DNA from: JAUNKE01 sp041853585
GTDB taxonomy: Bacteria > Bacillota > Clostridia > Peptostreptococcales > Filifactoraceae
NCBI GenBank assembly: GCA_041853585.1
Contig: JBGZSM010000018.1
Location: forward strand, 1-34,808
DNA: 34,808 nt
Reading direction: 5' to 3'
The translations under genes were made by a program, and so were the position numbers. The notes beneath the pieces are model-generated. The model ran no database searches. It was not told where the DNA came from and worked only from the letters and a program-made list of their open reading frames with translations. Of this stretch, positions 31,794 through 34,808 are shown piece after piece; within the stretch, counting starts at the first letter, position 1; each line of letters begins with the position of its first letter.

Positions 31794-33845
31794 ATGAATC
31801 AAATAAAAAAATCCGTCATAGTTTTGATTACGCTGTTTGTTGTTGCCGGAATTTACTACCACAAAAATATGGTATCCGCCAACAAAACTTTCGTCAATCT
31901 CTTGGAAATCAATGTAAACGGAAAACCGAATGAAGAAGTTACTTCAGAAATTGAATTGATATTTGACGATGACCCCGGCTATATGGAAGAAGGTCGTGTG
32001 GTAATCCAGAACGCCACGATTGCCAAAGTGCGTGGCGAAGGAAATGTCCGAGTGCTGGAGCTGACCGAGCAAACTTTCTATGACCAGCAAGAAATATGGC
32101 TGCAATTTTTGTGGCACAGCAGCTATAAAGACATTCAGCAGCAGGCGCACAGGGTTCGAGTGAATCAAGCGGGAAGTCATATTTCTTTTTTGCGCGCGGA
32201 ACTGCGCCGAGATGAGGATAATCCCAGAAACGGAACGGTGACGACGATTTACAGCGGCGACCCCGGAGATATCAATGATAGAACGAAAATTTTCGGTGTC
32301 GGTGACGAATTTATTAAGGAAGAGATTTTTAATAACAGAAATATAAGAGTTTATCGATTTGAGAATATCCCTTATGATTATGAATTGGCTAATGGCGCGG
32401 TAAGGCGGGTGGAAATAACTCATAATGTAGGTACAAAACTCATTTCGCCGCGCGAAGTTTTGATTGAGGAAGTCAGCGATTCCCCAACCGACATTATCGA
32501 AGTGGAAATTGACAGCAGCATCGCATCACAGGAATTCAAGGCCGGCGACTTCGGATTCTCCGTTCGTGAAGACAATATTGAAGTGGAGAGTGTCTCCGTA
32601 CAAGACGGAAAGGCATTGCTCAAAATCAATCAAAGCGTTCCGAAGAGTCAAAAACTCGATATTCGATTCCAACCGTCCAAAGAGCAACCGCTCTATTACA
32701 AACCTGAGCCGATAGAAAATTCCTTTGTCGCAACCGGCGAAGTCAATTTGGACAATCGGGAAGCGACGATTACGATGGAGCTTAACGGCGAGCTTGAGAA
32801 TAAAGTGATTGAGACCACCCCGACCGATTCGGCGGGATTTGAGGTCGATGTCATTGAAAACGGCGTTGTGGATAATTCTAAAAAAGTTGAAATTGAAAAG
32901 ATTGAGACCAAAGACAATAAAATAGTTTTGCATGTAGAAACTGAGAATGTCGAAGCAAAAGAAGAAGTCAAGGTAAGCTATACGCCGTCTCGAGATGACG
33001 AGAAGCAGCTGCAATTTGCACCGCAAGTACAACGAAACGGGATTTTCCGTATCATCCCGCTGTCAGAGACAGCGCAGAAATCCAGAGAGCGTCTGATTGC
33101 GAGACTTATCAGCAAGCAAAAAGAAGCGGCGAATCAAGCGCAAAAAGAAAAATCTACAAATCCGAGCGATTCGGCAAAAGAAAAAGACATCAAGCAACCA
33201 AAAGAGCCTAACAAGCCAAGTGCGGAGAATGAAACCATGCCGTCTGCGTTAGTGGAAAATCCGCCGCTGCCGGATAAAAACGAAAATACAACGGAAAAGT
33301 CGGGCGTGGAGAAAGATTCAAAAAAACAAAGCGCGGATGAATCCGTCCAGCGAGAGCAAAAGAGTACAAAGGATTTTTCTACATTATCCCCAAACTCAGA
33401 AGTGCGACCGGACAAAGATACAAAAAGATTCGATTCTATTATTGAGATGAGAATAGGCAATCCGAGATATTTTATTTTTATCAATGACAAAATTTTGGAA
33501 GGCAGAATGGATGTTCCGCCGCAAATTTATCAAGAGCGAACCATGTTGCCGGCAAGAAAAATTGCAGAACTTTTGGATGCAAAAGTCGATTTTGACCATC
33601 AAAACAAGATTGCTCATTTTTCATACACGAAAGACGAAAAGTTTATCGGTGAAATTCATCTTGATATGCGCGAAAATCATATGACGGTAAATCAGGAAAT
33701 CATACCGCTGAGCGCAGATGTTGTGCTTACGAAAAGCAGAATTTTGCTGCCGCTGAGCGATGTTCAAAAGGCTTTGCAAAAAATTGGAATGGAAAATCAA
33801 ATTGAATGGGAAGAAAATGCTCGGTCTGTTCGAATCTACAAATAA
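31794..33845 (+). CDS. Secreted/anchored protein with Ig-like repeats and a copper-amine-oxidase-N-type stalk domain
   Basis: The N-terminus (MNQIKKSVIVLITLFVVAGI) is a signal peptide or single anchor. Residues ~30-230 have beta-rich sequence without a recognised family. Two weakly similar beta-sandwich-like repeats follow (about 235-305 and 315-412), ending DIRFQPSKEQPLYYKP and KVSYTPSRDDEKQLQFAP, reminiscent of SwmB/Ig-like surface repeats. A hydrophilic Lys/Glu/Pro/Ser linker (about 440-542) leads to a C-terminal domain with GRMDVPPQIYQERTMLPARK and RILLPLSDV. That is the Cu-amine-oxidase N-terminal (stalk) domain typical of Firmicute cell-surface proteins. It has no enzymatic motif. The role is probably envelope or wall association. 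The gene is single, with GAGGGGG before the ATG. Confidence 0.8.
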   Translation: MNQIKKSVIVLITLFVVAGIYYHKNMVSANKTFVNLLEINVNGKPNEEVTSEIELIFDDDPGYMEEGRVVIQNATIAKVRGEGNVRVLELTEQTFYDQQEIWLQFLWHSSYKDIQQQAHRVRVNQAGSHISFLRAELRRDEDNPRNGTVTTIYSGDPGDINDRTKIFGVGDEFIKEEIFNNRNIRVYRFENIPYDYELANGAVRRVEITHNVGTKLISPREVLIEEVSDSPTDIIEVEIDSSIASQEFKAGDFGFSVREDNIEVESVSVQDGKALLKINQSVPKSQKLDIRFQPSKEQPLYYKPEPIENSFVATGEVNLDNREATITMELNGELENKVIETTPTDSAGFEVDVIENGVVDNSKKVEIEKIETKDNKIVLHVETENVEAKEEVKVSYTPSRDDEKQLQFAPQVQRNGIFRIIPLSETAQKSRERLIARLISKQKEAANQAQKEKSTNPSDSAKEKDIKQPKEPNKPSAENETMPSALVENPPLPDKNENTTEKSGVEKDSKKQSADESVQREQKSTKDFSTLSPNSEVRPDKDTKRFDSIIEMRIGNPRYFIFINDKILEGRMDVPPQIYQERTMLPARKIAELLDAKVDFDHQNKIAHFSYTKDEKFIGEIHLDMRENHMTVNQEIIPLSADVVLTKSRILLPLSDVQKALQKIGMENQIEWEENARSVRIYK

Positions 33846-33978
33846 GAACCAATAAAAGTAAAATAAAAATCGATAGAAATAAATATCGATGGTAGATAAA
33901 ATGAGGATGTCACTGAATTGCAAATCCAAAATCAGAGACGACGAGCTCATTTTACAACTCCACCACGATGAGAATCGT

Positions 33979-34053
33979 AAAAAAGAGTGCAGCTCGACCG
34001 CAAATTGGATTGAAAATCCAACATGGCAGGTCATATTCCGCACTCTTTTTTTA
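33979..34053. terminator. Large bidirectional terminator with inner hairpin
   Basis: The outer stem AAAAAGAGTGC (33980-33990) pairs with GCACTCTTTTT (34040-34050); an inner perfect hairpin TTGGATT-GAA-AATCCAA lies at 34005-34021. The plan and several words (ACCGC, TTGGATT, AAATCC) are shared with the terminator at 10265-10346. Confidence 0.75.
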
Positions 34054-34671
34054 TTTTTTTGAGAACATTTATCAAAACAAATCTTAAAATCACACAAAAA
34101 ATCTCACAATGGATTGTGATTTGGATAGAAAGCAAAAAAGAATTCGGAAAAAACAAAGCCGATTTCAAAATTTGCAATCCAAAATCGAAGTTGTAAAAAG
34201 GAAGCTGAATTTTAAAATTGATTTTGAAATAAATTTGAGGATAATAAAATTACTTGAGAAGAAAGTTTGTTCTTAAAAAATCCCTGTGGAAAAACGAATG
34301 AGAGACAATTTATTCACTCCTGAAAAGATGTTTAGGAAAAGCGTGAAAACAAAGTTGTAAAAACAAGATTTTGAGCCGAAACATTGCTCTTGAATTTGAG
34401 AATGAGAAAGGTTTTTCGTTTTTTGAAAAGGTAAAATTTTTTATTTCGGCAAAATTTATTCTTGAGATCATATTCTAAAAGCATTGTAGAAGAAATTATA
34501 CAAGAGTTTCGAAATAAAATTTTTCAATAGGAAGAAACTCGTTCATCAAAGATAAATATTCATTGAGAAACAGAGAACGAAAAAGAGAGAATGAAGAAAT
34601 GAGTGAAACGAGAATAACCACGCAAACTTTCTAATCTTATTATAACTATACAGATGGGAAAGCATCGCAAA
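34054..34671. other. Long AT-rich non-coding stretch
   Basis: No gene is supported. From 34100 to 34250 the sequence repeats loose words (AATCCAAAATCGAAG, GATTTCAAAATTTG, GATTTTGAAATAAATTTG) like those near 17100 and 23780. The remainder is A-rich on the + strand with no clear structure. A possible -10 box (TATAAC/TATACA) lies near 34640-34652. Confidence 0.4.
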
Positions 34672-34721
34672 GGAGCTGTTGCAGAATGAGATTTTTTCAT
34701 TCTGCCGCAGCTCCCTTTTTT
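34672..34721 (+). terminator. Very strong orphan terminator
   Basis: GGAGCTG (34672-34678) and GCAGAATGA (34681-34689) pair with TCATTCTGC (34697-34705) and CAGCTCC (34708-34714) across a small TT/CG internal mismatch, followed by CTTTTTT. There is no gene within 800 bases upstream on this strand, so it may end a short untranslated RNA or protect the next locus. Confidence 0.75.
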
Positions 34722-34808
34722 AATCCAACCGATTAGGCGCATAAAATAGTTACTATTCCCGTTCATGAAACAGAAAAAATGCTGATACTAAATGAAATTG
34801 GGTACAAA

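Noticed and set aside
34560..34766. 68-codon - strand frame at the right end
   Set aside because: It reads straight through the strong terminator hairpin and has no ribosome site or recognisable product.

Overview
The window looks like chromosome of a moderately AT-rich, low-GC Gram-positive anaerobe (Firmicutes, Clostridia/Tissierellia-like). The evidence is strong AGGAGG-type ribosome sites, simple intrinsic terminators, a folate one-carbon pair (fhs-fchA), a clostridial-type hybrid-cluster protein (hcp), PTS sugar uptake and TrkAH potassium uptake. I cannot name the species. No tRNA, rRNA, insertion sequence, integrase or CRISPR array is visible.

Left end (1-5060, + strand): a 5'-truncated radical SAM/SPASM enzyme, markedly more AT-rich than the rest, is followed by an ABC exporter, a lipoprotein whose frame appears broken at a run of eight A's, and three small polytopic membrane proteins. 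Two of the membrane proteins look like diverged paralogues. The layout suggests the tail of a peptide-modification/export (RiPP-like) locus, but no precursor is in the window.

5061-14145 is mostly - strand. It holds a fructose operon (fruK plus a fruA that has lost about 60 codons and its frame near the 3' end), a PduO-type cobalamin adenosyltransferase, a + strand DUF1722/TspO-like pair, a zinc-uptake operon (znuA with a His/Asp tandem repeat, and znuB fused to a lipoprotein-like DUF1980/TIGR03943 domain, without an ATPase gene) behind a Fur/Zur-like box, and ttcA.

14529-23945 (+ strand): a glucitol-type PTS set (gutM, srlA, srlE) lacks IIA and the dehydrogenase. Then comes a long unidirectional run from fhs to a UMF1-type MFS transporter. 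fhs is preceded by a structured leader that I could not match to a known riboswitch.

24030-28521 is - strand: a decayed chemotaxis receptor, a DsbA/SpxH-like thioredoxin-fold protein and trkH-trkA. 28679-34808 is + strand: a small membrane protein, an acetyltransferase, hcp behind a CRP/FNR-type palindrome placed near -42, and a secreted protein with a copper-amine-oxidase-N-type stalk domain. The last 960 bases hold only terminator-like hairpins and AT-rich non-coding sequence.

The recurring theme is gene erosion and remodelling: fruA, the chemotaxis receptor and the lipoprotein are damaged, the srl set is incomplete, and znuB is fused. The best candidates for something undescribed are the fhs leader, the ZnuB-lipoprotein fusion and the left-end radical SAM/ABC locus.
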